From Acidobacteriota bacterium (GTDB lineage: Bacteria > Acidobacteriota > Terriglobia > Bryobacterales > Bryobacteraceae): 54,946 nucleotides of DNA. Made by a program: the position numbers and the translations under genes. The stretch is from contig JAFDVS010000022.1 of the NCBI GenBank assembly GCA_018268935.1, forward strand, positions 1 through 54,946. Reading direction: 5' to 3'. The notes below the pieces were generated by a model. That model saw nothing but the letters and a program-made list of their open reading frames with translations, ran no database searches and had not been told where the DNA came from. Below, piece by piece: positions 44,852 through 52,582 of this stretch; within the stretch, counting starts at the first letter, position 1, and each line of letters begins with the position of its first letter.

Positions 44852-45619
44852 TTATTGCCGGCGTGCACAGGCGTGCCGGACATCCTCTTCCCAGGTAGGG
44901 GATCGCGGGCCGGCAAGCGGCCTCGCTCGCACCAGCAGAGATTCCACAAATCCCGCATCGGCCAAGCGCTGCATGAAGCTGTTGGGCAGAATTCCCATTT
45001 CATTCTCACCGGTGAGCTGGTGTTTTACCGCATCCAACAAATGGCAGGTCCGATGCGAGTCGACATCGTCTGCCCATTGGGTCCAGAAACTTTCCCAGGA
45101 ATCGGGCTGATCGCGCAGTTCGGGCGCAAACCAGTCCGTCAGCAACGCGCGCACTCCCTCTCCGTTCGAAATGTCTGCATAAGTCAATCCCCAACCCTTC
45201 GCACGGCATTGCGCCGCGTCATAATGCGTCAGAGAAAAAGTGGACGTTCGATGTTGGAGCAACGACCGCATGGCACTAAGAAGCGGGTTCCACAGCCCGT
45301 CTTCCTCATAACGCCCACGGTCAGCGCGCAGCATACCGAAGACATCCATTGGGAACGCTTGTCCACGTTCGTTCTCCGCCATCAACTCAACGATCCGCGG
45401 AACGAAGTGTGCGATTTGAGAAAATGTGCCGAAACAACCGGGATAATGCCACAATGCCGGCGCCAGTAGTCCCGCGGTCAATTCATGGCGGGGTGTGGAG
45501 AGCAGATCCCGTTCCAGGCTTCTTGAAACACAGCAACCAAGGTTGCGAAACACCGTCGGGCGTTCTATCTGCGCATCGAACGCGGCATATAACCGCTGGA
45601 CGAAGCTGGATTGGCTCAC
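44852..45619 (-). CDS. Hypothetical cytoplasmic protein, 255 residues
   Basis: I do not recognise this protein. It has no signal peptide or membrane segment, is rich in Trp and His, and carries two adjacent cysteines at 29-30. The N-terminal half has a helix-like pattern (VQRLYAAFDAQIERPTVFRNLG). GTG at 45619 is the start: it lies 1 base past the esterase stop, with GGAG 6 bases upstream, so the two genes are translationally coupled. A role in regulating or maturing the secreted esterase is possible by position alone. The blaI promoter lies in the 41 bases between its stop and that gene. Confidence 0.7.
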   Translation of the reverse strand: MSQSSFVQRLYAAFDAQIERPTVFRNLGCCVSRSLERDLLSTPRHELTAGLLAPALWHYPGCFGTFSQIAHFVPRIVELMAENERGQAFPMDVFGMLRADRGRYEEDGLWNPLLSAMRSLLQHRTSTFSLTHYDAAQCRAKGWGLTYADISNGEGVRALLTDWFAPELRDQPDSWESFWTQWADDVDSHRTCHLLDAVKHQLTGENEMGILPNSFMQRLADAGFVESLLVRARPLAGPRSPTWEEDVRHACARRQ

Positions 45620-45620
45620 G

Positions 45621-46829
45621 CTACTCCACCCGATTCAACGCCTTGATGCGGAAGAACGGCTTGTCCTTCTCCGCCGGATCCTGCACAAACTCCTGGCTCG
45701 TCTTCGCGGCGTCATAATCCCGCCACAACCAGGTCATCTCTTCCGCCATTTCCACATTGCCGCCGCTACGAGAATGCGATCCGTTCCCCCACACCATCTT
45801 GAAGTCGTAGCCCTTCAACTTCAGGCTGTTTACCAACGCCAGATTCGTTGCCGGCCATGATCCATGCTCATTCTCCAGATCTCCGAAGCCATCCTGCATA
45901 TACACCCTGATATTCTTCTTCGGCGACTTGCGGATGAGGTAAGGAAAGATGTGGCCGCCATCCTTCTCCGTCAGGCCGTCGGAACTACGCTGCTTCCACT
46001 GGATGCTGGTGAAGCTCCCGATACGCAACAGCACACGAGCAAAATCTCCAGTCCGCCACCAGGCCGCGTTTAACGCACAGATCGCGCCCGACGAATCTCC
46101 GGCAATCGCACGGCTGTAGCCATCCTTGCGCAGGTTGTACGTCTTGCCCACCTCCGGCAAAATCTCCTCCAGCACATAGCGAGCAAAGCGGTCATCCACC
46201 GAGTCGTATTGAATGCTACGCCACCGCCGCCCGTCCTTTAACCCCGGCGACACCAGAACCTGAATGATCACCGGGATCTTTTTCTCATGCGTCAGGTTGT
46301 CCCAGACGTTCAACGCCCGCGATCCGCTGTCGCGATTGATGTGCACCTCACCGTCTGTCCAGAACATCACGGCGGCGGGGGTGCCCGGCTGATACTGCGC
46401 TGGCACGTACACCCAGTAATCCGCCACCATGCCTTCGTAAATCCTCGATGTGTGGCTCAGCTTCTCCGTGAGCTTTCCTTGTGGTACTCCCGGCTTCAGG
46501 TAGTGATACTCGCTGTAGGCCATCACGTCCGTGCGCCCGCCGAACGGTTTGCCCTCCACAAGGTAGTGGAAGTTATGTGTGCGGCTGGTTGCGAGCTTCG
46601 CCTTTACCGACCACTGGTTCGCCGCGCCTTTGACCTTCGTCATCCGTGGCCCGGGTTGATCGTCAATCACCAGTTTCGGCTCGCTGGTCGCCTCCACCTG
46701 GAATACGAAATCTCCTCCCTTGGCGGAATAGGCTGTGCCCTTCTTCACCTCCTCCGGCTTCCATTCCGGTGAGGCATGTTGTGCGGCCAGCGCGTAGACG
46801 AACAGGGTCAGCAAAAGGATCGGCTTCAT
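45621..46829 (-). CDS. Secreted esterase of the enterochelin-esterase/CE1-like type
   Basis: A 402-residue secreted serine esterase. After a signal peptide (1-16, LTLFVYALAAQ) there is an N-terminal beta domain (about 20-110) and then an alpha/beta-hydrolase core. G244-D245-S246-S247-G248 is the nucleophile elbow and H352 (GNGSHSRSGG) the catalytic His; the likely acid is near D317-E319. This layout matches Fes/CE1 esterases that cleave ferulate, acetate or trilactone esters. Acetyl or feruloyl removal from a glycan would fit the sulfatase-rich context. It is divergent from the second alpha-hydroxy-acid dehydrogenase across 32 bases. Confidence 0.85.
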   Translation of the reverse strand: MKPILLLTLFVYALAAQHASPEWKPEEVKKGTAYSAKGGDFVFQVEATSEPKLVIDDQPGPRMTKVKGAANQWSVKAKLATSRTHNFHYLVEGKPFGGRTDVMAYSEYHYLKPGVPQGKLTEKLSHTSRIYEGMVADYWVYVPAQYQPGTPAAVMFWTDGEVHINRDSGSRALNVWDNLTHEKKIPVIIQVLVSPGLKDGRRWRSIQYDSVDDRFARYVLEEILPEVGKTYNLRKDGYSRAIAGDSSGAICALNAAWWRTGDFARVLLRIGSFTSIQWKQRSSDGLTEKDGGHIFPYLIRKSPKKNIRVYMQDGFGDLENEHGSWPATNLALVNSLKLKGYDFKMVWGNGSHSRSGGNVEMAEEMTWLWRDYDAAKTSQEFVQDPAEKDKPFFRIKALNRVE

Positions 46830-46861
46830 AGAGATTCTTTACAGTATGATGGAAAACGCCT

Positions 46862-47992
46862 ATGAATCGCCGGGATGCGTTTCGCTCATTAATGAGCTTT
46901 GTGTCGGCCTCGCCGCTCTTCGCCCAGAATCAGGATCTGCTGGGCCCCGTCAACGTCCATGAGTTCGAAGCCCTTGCCAAACGCAAGCTGCACAAACTCG
47001 CCTACGACTTCATTGCTGGTGGCGTGGAGGACGAACTCACACTGCGCGCCAACCGCGATGCCTACAAGCATTGGTATCTCGTGCCGCGTGTCATGACCGA
47101 CGTAAGCAAAGTGGACACTTCCACCGAGATCTTTGGTGTGAAAGTGCCCGCTCCGATCCTCGTCGCGCCCACGGGTGGCAAAAATCTCGTACTCCCCGAC
47201 GCAGAAACCGTCGTTGCCCGCGCCTGCGCGAAGACCACAACTTTGTTCTGCACAGGCAGCGGAGCTGAGCGCGCCGTGGAAGACGGTACCGCCATTCACT
47301 GGTGGAGTAATACCACCGGGCAACCCACCAAGGATACGGCCCAGAGCTATGCGCGGCGCATCGAAGAACGCGGCGCCAAGGCGATCACCGTCACTGTCGA
47401 CAATCAGTATCAATCGAATCGCGACCGCAACAACCGCAATCGTTTCGACTACGGCTACATGTCCACCGGCGTCCTCGCGGAAGATGAGAAACGCAAGCCG
47501 CGCAATCCGGCGCAAGCCGCCATGTGGCAGCCGCACACTCCGAACCTCACCTGGGACTACATCGACTGGGTGCGCGGCGCGACCAACCTGCCTGTGATCA
47601 TCAAGGGCGTGCTCCATCCCGAAGACGCCGAACTAGCCGTGCAGCGCGGCGCGCACGGCATCATCGTCTCCAACCACGGCGGCCGCCAGCAGGACGGCGT
47701 CATCGCCACCATCGACGCGCTGCCCGATGTGGTCCAGGCGGCAGGCGGCAAGATTCCCGTGCTGATGGACGGAGGAATTCGCCGCGGCAGCGACATCGTG
47801 AAAGCCCTCGCTCTCGGCGCGAAGGCCGTGTTGGTGGGGCGTGCTCCGCTTTGGGGGCTCGCCTGCTTCGGTCAACCCGGTGTGGAGCGCGTGCTGTGGA
47901 TGCTGGGTGCTGAACTGAAACTCGACATGGCTCTTTGTGGCGCTGCCGGCCTCGCCGCGCTGAACCGTAAGACCGTGAGGCGCATCGGATGA
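46862..47992 (+). CDS. FMN-dependent alpha-hydroxy-acid dehydrogenase, altered active site
   Basis: A 376-residue member of the L-lactate/glycolate oxidase family with a possible twin-arginine signal (NRRDAFRSLMSF). The core is conserved: D180 (VTVDNQY), K249 (VIIKGV), H272 and R275 (SNHGGRQ). The two tyrosines that hold the substrate carboxyl in glycolate oxidase are gone: the first is F50 (AYDFIAGG) and the second is replaced in IHWWSNTT, so the substrate probably differs. It is coupled by a 4-base overlap (ATGA) to a hexahaem cytochrome c, its likely electron acceptor in place of oxygen. TATGAT at 46845-46850 is a candidate -10. Confidence 0.86.
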   Translation: MNRRDAFRSLMSFVSASPLFAQNQDLLGPVNVHEFEALAKRKLHKLAYDFIAGGVEDELTLRANRDAYKHWYLVPRVMTDVSKVDTSTEIFGVKVPAPILVAPTGGKNLVLPDAETVVARACAKTTTLFCTGSGAERAVEDGTAIHWWSNTTGQPTKDTAQSYARRIEERGAKAITVTVDNQYQSNRDRNNRNRFDYGYMSTGVLAEDEKRKPRNPAQAAMWQPHTPNLTWDYIDWVRGATNLPVIIKGVLHPEDAELAVQRGAHGIIVSNHGGRQQDGVIATIDALPDVVQAAGGKIPVLMDGGIRRGSDIVKALALGAKAVLVGRAPLWGLACFGQPGVERVLWMLGAELKLDMALCGAAGLAALNRKTVRRIG

Positions 47993-48474
47993 CGTGGTTG
48001 CTTCTGGCTGCCGGCCTGATTCTCCAGGCGCAGGAAGGCGCCAAGGTCTGTGCCGCCTGCCACTCCGATCCTTTCGAAGAACTCCAGAAGCACAAGCATT
48101 TCGCCAAGTCGATCAGTTGTGAAACCTGCCATGGCGCCAGTGAGCAGCATCGCAATGCGGTGGGCGCCACGCCGCCTGACAAAGTTGCCGCTCCCGATCA
48201 ACAGCCCGCGCTCTGTGGCGCCTGTCACCCGGCGCAACGCAAGCCCTTCGAATCCAGCAAGCATGGACAATTGGTTCTTGCGAAGAGCCGCACCCGAGCG
48301 GCGAGTTGTGGCACTTGCCATGGGGTCCACAGTGCCCGCAATGCGGTGGCTATGCTCCGGCAATGCGAGCGTTGTCATGCTGCGTTGCCTGCTGCCTGCA
48401 AGAAAGAAGGCGAGGCAGCGGGCAAGCTGATCTGCGCCACCTGCCACGATCCGCACACTCTGGCGCGCCGGTAA
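47989..48474 (+). CDS. Hexahaem c-type cytochrome
   Basis: A 161-residue exported cytochrome. A short signal (LLLAAGLILQAQ) precedes six CxxCH haem sites: 21-25, 44-48, 76-80, 107-111, 126-130 and 149-153. His residues between them (H35, H37, H54, H92, H114, H156) could provide the distal ligands, giving bis-His haems as in low-potential electron-transfer proteins. It starts inside the dehydrogenase stop (ATGA), so the two are made together. It should accept electrons from the FMN enzyme and pass them to another periplasmic or outer-membrane cytochrome. Cytochrome maturation genes are not in the window. Confidence 0.9.
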   Translation: MTWLLLAAGLILQAQEGAKVCAACHSDPFEELQKHKHFAKSISCETCHGASEQHRNAVGATPPDKVAAPDQQPALCGACHPAQRKPFESSKHGQLVLAKSRTRAASCGTCHGVHSARNAVAMLRQCERCHAALPAACKKEGEAAGKLICATCHDPHTLARR

Positions 48475-48482
48475 GCAGCGCT

Positions 48483-50984
48483 CTATTCGTAACGCAACGC
48501 CAGGATTGGATCAATGCGGCTCGCCCGATGCGCGGGAATCAGCCCCGCTGCGGCCGAGATCGTAACCAGCAACAGCACCGTGCTTCCCGCCAGCATCGGA
48601 TCGCGTGGCTGAATCCCGAACAGTTGCGACGATACGTACTGCGCCAGTCCCATCGCCGCTGGAATGCCAACTACCAGTCCGATGGTGAGCAACATCAGTA
48701 CTTCCTTCATCACCAGCCACAGCACAGTGCCTCGTGGTGCGCCCAGCGCCATTCGTAAACCCATTTCCTTCGTTCTGCGCGCCACCACAAAGGCCATCAC
48801 GCCATAGAGCCCAATGGCTGCCAGCAGCGTAGCCAGTGCACCGAAACCCGCCGACAGCATCGCAATCAGCCGCTCCGATAGCAGGGTCTGGTCCAACTGG
48901 TCAGATAGCGTTTTCATTGAATACACCGGCATTGCTGCATCCAGCTTTCGCACCTCGTTGCGCAGTGCCGCGTACATCTGCGAGCTGCCCATCGATGAAC
49001 GCACATAGAACGCGACACCGAAAGCCCCGTAGTGCGGCACGAATACCTGCCGGCGAACGCCTTCCCTTGGCCCTTCATACAGAGAGTCTTCCACCACGCC
49101 AATGATCTCCGTTTCCAGCTTGCCCTGTGGCCCGCCTCTGCCCAAATGCCGGCCGACAGCACTCCGGCCTTTGAAGAAATGCTCCGCGAATTTACGATTG
49201 ACGATGGCCACTTTGGCATCCTCGCGGAAGTCGCGCACGTCGAAATCGCGCCCTTCCAGAATCTTGATCCCCATGGTGTCGAAGTAGCCCGGCGATAGCG
49301 AATTCATGAACGCCTGCATGTCCTCGCCATCTTTCGCCTGATAGCCTTCCACTTGTGTACCGCTGTCCCACTCATCACCGCTGAGCAGCGCGACGGAAGC
49401 ATGCCCCGCCGTTTTAACACCGGGCACGGCCCGCACGTTCTCCAGTAATTGGCGGTAAAAACTCACCGCCCGAGGGGTATCGTACCCGTTCAAGGCCGGT
49501 GACAGTTGGAACGTGATGAGATTCTCCATCTCGTCGAATCCCGTATCCGTCGACTTCAGATTCTGCAGGCTGCGCACAAACAAGCCCGCGCCGAACAGCA
49601 GCAGAAAACTCAGCGCCACCTGCGCCGAAACCAGGCCTTTGCGCAGGAATAGCGACCCGCCTTGTCCGGCAATGGAGCCAACCGCATCTTTCAATGTCGT
49701 CCAGGGATCCGGCCTACTGGCACGCAGCGCCGGCAATAACCCGAAGACCACTCCGGTCAGGACCGTCAGCACGAAGGTGAATGCCAGGATGCGGACATCG
49801 GGATGCGGGTCAATCAGCAGTGGATTGCCTTCCGACGGCACCACCGCCAGCAGCGCGCGTGTCATCGCCATCGCCAGTCCAATCCCCGCTATGCCTCCGC
49901 CCACCGACAGCACCAGGCTTTCCACCAATAGCTGGCGTACCAGTTGAGCCCGAGATGCACCAATCGAGAGCCGAACTGCGATCTCCTTCTGCCGTGCGAA
50001 CGCACGGGCAATGAGCAGATTCGCGACATTGGCGCAGGCAATCAGCAGCACCAGGCCCACCATGCACATCAACACGATCAGTGCCGTGGAGAAGCTGTTC
50101 CGCAACCTCGAGTAGCCGGTCATCGCTTTGTCGACATGCAGTGTGCCTTGCATAAAGCGGTCGCGTTGGTAGTTGGACCATCGCGCTGCCGCCGGCAGCG
50201 TCATCTCATAGCGGCGAATCTGGGTGAAGAGCCCTTGCATCGGCGCCCCCGCGGACTCCGCCGTGTATCCCGGTTTCAGCCGCGCAAACACCTGCACCCA
50301 GCGGCTCCGCCGGTCATCCGGGCTGAACCATGTCCACTCCGGAACCATTGCCTTCACCATCAGCACAGGCACTCGAACATGCGGCGAACGTGCCGGATCG
50401 AGCCCGGCGAACCCTTGCGCCGATACACCCACGATGGTCATGGGATAGTTGTTCACGAGTATCTTCTTGCCGATCACCTTGGGATCGCGGCCGAACCGCG
50501 TCACCCAGTAGTCGTAGCTGAGTACCACCACAGGATGGCCCATAAACGTTCGATCATCTTCCTTCGAACTGAACACACGCCCCGCCGCCGGCTTCACTCC
50601 TAGCATCGTGAAGTAGTTCCCAGAAACCATCTCCGCATCCACGCGCTCCGTGGTGTTATCGACGCTAATCGAAGTTGGCACCAGCCGCCGGCAGATCACC
50701 TCGGCGAGCGGTGCCGCTTTCTGCTGATAGTCCTGGTAGATCGGATAGGAATGCATCCGGTCGCCCATGTTGCTGCCGTTATGCGCCCCGCGTTGGAACA
50801 GCATCACCAGTTGTTCCGGGTCCTTCACGGGCAGTTGCCGCAGCATCAGTTGATCCATGATAGTGAAGATCGCCGTGTTGGCTCCGATGCCGAGCGCGAG
50901 CGAGAGAATCGCCACTGCGGCGAACAGCGGGTTGCGGCGGATGCCCCGCAAGGCGAAGCGCAAGTCCGGAAGGAGATTGCTCAT
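48483..50984 (-). CDS. Acidobacterial duplicated orphan permease (ADOP, MacB/FtsX family)
   Basis: An 833-residue permease with two MacB-core/FtsX halves and eight transmembrane helices. It begins with the typical DLRFALRGIRRNPLFAAVAILSLALGIGAN and ends in DPILALRYE, like the C terminus of the shorter permease at 11673. ADOP proteins lack an ATPase domain and lie without partner genes, hence the name; their cargo is unknown. The family is largely confined to acidobacteria and helps place the organism. ATG 50984 follows an AT-poor gap of uncertain promoter content. The stop is 8 bases from that of the convergent cytochrome. Confidence 0.94.
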   Translation of the reverse strand: MSNLLPDLRFALRGIRRNPLFAAVAILSLALGIGANTAIFTIMDQLMLRQLPVKDPEQLVMLFQRGAHNGSNMGDRMHSYPIYQDYQQKAAPLAEVICRRLVPTSISVDNTTERVDAEMVSGNYFTMLGVKPAAGRVFSSKEDDRTFMGHPVVVLSYDYWVTRFGRDPKVIGKKILVNNYPMTIVGVSAQGFAGLDPARSPHVRVPVLMVKAMVPEWTWFSPDDRRSRWVQVFARLKPGYTAESAGAPMQGLFTQIRRYEMTLPAAARWSNYQRDRFMQGTLHVDKAMTGYSRLRNSFSTALIVLMCMVGLVLLIACANVANLLIARAFARQKEIAVRLSIGASRAQLVRQLLVESLVLSVGGGIAGIGLAMAMTRALLAVVPSEGNPLLIDPHPDVRILAFTFVLTVLTGVVFGLLPALRASRPDPWTTLKDAVGSIAGQGGSLFLRKGLVSAQVALSFLLLFGAGLFVRSLQNLKSTDTGFDEMENLITFQLSPALNGYDTPRAVSFYRQLLENVRAVPGVKTAGHASVALLSGDEWDSGTQVEGYQAKDGEDMQAFMNSLSPGYFDTMGIKILEGRDFDVRDFREDAKVAIVNRKFAEHFFKGRSAVGRHLGRGGPQGKLETEIIGVVEDSLYEGPREGVRRQVFVPHYGAFGVAFYVRSSMGSSQMYAALRNEVRKLDAAMPVYSMKTLSDQLDQTLLSERLIAMLSAGFGALATLLAAIGLYGVMAFVVARRTKEMGLRMALGAPRGTVLWLVMKEVLMLLTIGLVVGIPAAMGLAQYVSSQLFGIQPRDPMLAGSTVLLLVTISAAAGLIPAHRASRIDPILALRYE

Positions 50985-51132
50985 ACCCGCTTTATACGGA
51001 GTTGTGCGCCGATGGTTCCTGTAAAATCAGCAATTCTGGGCAGGGCGCGTATCGATTTAGTCAATCATTTTCGCGAAGCAATCCAAGCAGGGTTGGGGCG
51101 GGGAAAATCTCGAAGGAACCAGGGCCTCCAAT

Positions 51133-51416
51133 ATGTACGACCTGATTCGCCTCACGCCCGACTATGCCTGGTTTCGCCGGCAGGTGCTCGATTCGCGACG
51201 GGACTCAGGTGACGATTGGCACTGCGTCCAACGATTCCGCATCTTCCGTCTTTGACAGCTTCCACATCGGCCCCAAACTAGGCGCACAGATGTGTTTGAG
51301 CCTCCCCCAGTTGCGCGGCATCAAAGGAATGCTCTGCGCCGCGGAGATGCTGGGTGAGTTGGCATTGCGCGGGCAGGAAGTCTTCAACGAAGGCATATTC
51401 CTCTGGAGCGCGAAAC
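51133..51416 (+). pseudogene. Possible broken gene, frames 1 then 2
   Basis: The stretch between the ADOP start and the HEAT-like gene has no intact gene. ATG 51133 opens a 40-codon frame (MYDLIRLTPDYAWF...) that ends in TGA at 51255; a second frame, shifted by one base, is open from about 51146 to 51634 and is protein-like only to about 51410. The third frame then becomes strongly coding at 51417. Serial one-base frame changes with GC-rich third positions suggest one longer gene ruined by two indels, but two short overlapping genes cannot be excluded. Bases 50985-51132 hold nothing that I can identify. Confidence 0.3.
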
Positions 51417-51911
51417 GTGACCTTGGTGAAGAAGCGGTGGACCGTCGACGCCTTCCGCAAGAAGTCGGAGCAGCAAAGTCCCGCGAAAAGCCCCGTCGTG
51501 GGCAAGGCCGCGGATGCGATGCCGCGAATCACAGGTCCGCAAGCACGCGAGTTCGCCATCAACGCAGTTCAGCAAGCGCTGCCCGAGCGGAGCTTCGCCG
51601 TGGAAATGCTGATGACGGACTACCAGCCCGGTGATCATGAACTGGTGCTGAATTGGTGCAGGCAGGAGCGCGATCGAGAACTACGGCACCACTTGCTGCG
51701 CGACATGAGGCAACTTTGGGAGTTGCATCCCCAGCCAGAGACGGAGGTCCAGATGCTGTTGGAGTGCTATGAAAGGGGACCGTGTTGCTCTTGCCGGGAA
51801 TCGGTGGTTGACCGGCTGATGAAACTATCCGCACTGCCCGAAAACCTGCGTGCCGAGTGTGCGTTCGACGCCTCAGACGACATTCGCGAAATGGTCAGTG
51901 CGCAATCTTGA
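51417..51911 (+). CDS. HEAT-repeat-like helical protein, possibly a gene remnant
   Basis: A 164-residue protein of mainly helices. The C-terminal half (about 75-160) has pairs of amphipathic helices with conserved-looking Leu and Arg (LVLNWCRQERDRELRHHLL, LWELHPQPETEVQMLLEC, ESVVDRLMKLSALP) as in HEAT or Armadillo-like repeats; three Cys residues (CCSC) lie between two helices. GTG at 51417 is the earliest start in the coding frame, without a good Shine-Dalgarno. It may be the 3' part of the disrupted gene starting at 51133. Its stop overlaps the convergent DUF3788 gene by 17 bases. No function can be assigned. Confidence 0.5.
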   Translation: MTLVKKRWTVDAFRKKSEQQSPAKSPVVGKAADAMPRITGPQAREFAINAVQQALPERSFAVEMLMTDYQPGDHELVLNWCRQERDRELRHHLLRDMRQLWELHPQPETEVQMLLECYERGPCCSCRESVVDRLMKLSALPENLRAECAFDASDDIREMVSAQS

Positions 51912-52275
51912 TCTCAACCAGCTTGCGCACCAAAACCAGATCGCGCGCATTCTTCACTTCAATGCGCAACCCGGTTCCCTCCGCGTAGCGCGGCGCCTCA
52001 TCGATCAATTTCCGCAATCGCAGCGAAGGTTTCCCCTCCCTGGCCGCCTGGATTGCCTTGTCCCCAAGGATGATCCCCGCCTGGAACCAGCCCTCGCGCG
52101 GACTGAGCCATACAATCGTGCGTTTGCCCCGAAACACACGCAGAGACCACGGATCCTTCTGCGAATAACGCTTCCATTCCTGTGCCGTGGAAAACTCGGC
52201 AATGATGGCATCCCACAGGCTCTTGGACTCCCCAAGGCCTGCCGTCAATTCGGCTTCTGGCGGCGCGGGTGACAT
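51895..52275 (-). CDS. DUF3788 family protein
   Basis: A 126-residue cytoplasmic protein of the DUF3788 family, function unknown. The family core is visible: SLWDAIIAEFSTAQEWKRYS near the start, then RTIVWLSPREGWFQAGIILGDKA and a C-terminal GTGLRIEVKNARDLVLVRKLVEIKI. The start codon shares one base with the stop of the Uma2 remnant (TGATG), so translation is coupled to it. It is last in a minus-strand series after gyrA. The gene itself looks intact. Confidence 0.72.
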   Translation of the reverse strand: MSPAPPEAELTAGLGESKSLWDAIIAEFSTAQEWKRYSQKDPWSLRVFRGKRTIVWLSPREGWFQAGIILGDKAIQAAREGKPSLRLRKLIDEAPRYAEGTGLRIEVKNARDLVLVRKLVEIKIAH

Positions 52276-52559
52276 CAGTCGAACAAATCAGCCGGTGTAA
52301 CCGACAGTTTGATCTCCGGCAGTTGGTAAGAAGGGACCTCGTGCAACCCATCCCTGCAGAGATACAACCGCTTCATATGCGGGTCGATCAGCCACACGTG
52401 AGCCACACCCCAGTCGGCATATTCCTGGAGCTTGTTGCGCACCTCCGCCAGCGATCGTCCGGCGAGAGTATCTCGATGGCGATGAATGGACACTTGGACA
52501 ACGCCAGGGAAGCTAGTCCGGAGATATTCGCCTTCGGAGAGCACAGCCTTGGTGGCCAT
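52275..52559 (-). pseudogene. Uma2-family endonuclease remnant with internal deletion and frame change
   Basis: Uma2 proteins are PD-(D/E)XK-fold nucleases of about 180-190 residues with unknown biology. Here an N-terminal piece (MATKAVLSEGEYLRTSFPG) runs directly into a C-terminal piece (SLAEVRNKLQEYADWGVAHVWLIDP...) with about 60-90 central residues missing. Between them, the +1 frame of the same bases encodes PFIAIEILSPDDR, the strongly conserved Uma2 active-site strand, while the open frame reads it out of phase as IHRHRDTLAGR. So one deletion and a compensating frame change have destroyed the active site although the frame stays open (94 residues). Confidence 0.72.
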
Positions 52560-52582
52560 GCTCTCATGATATCGCGAGAGCT

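Noticed and set aside
440..52559. Defence island built on VapBC and Uma2
   Set aside because: The toxin-antitoxin pair and the Uma2 remnant lie 50 kb apart with no restriction, CRISPR or other defence genes near either.
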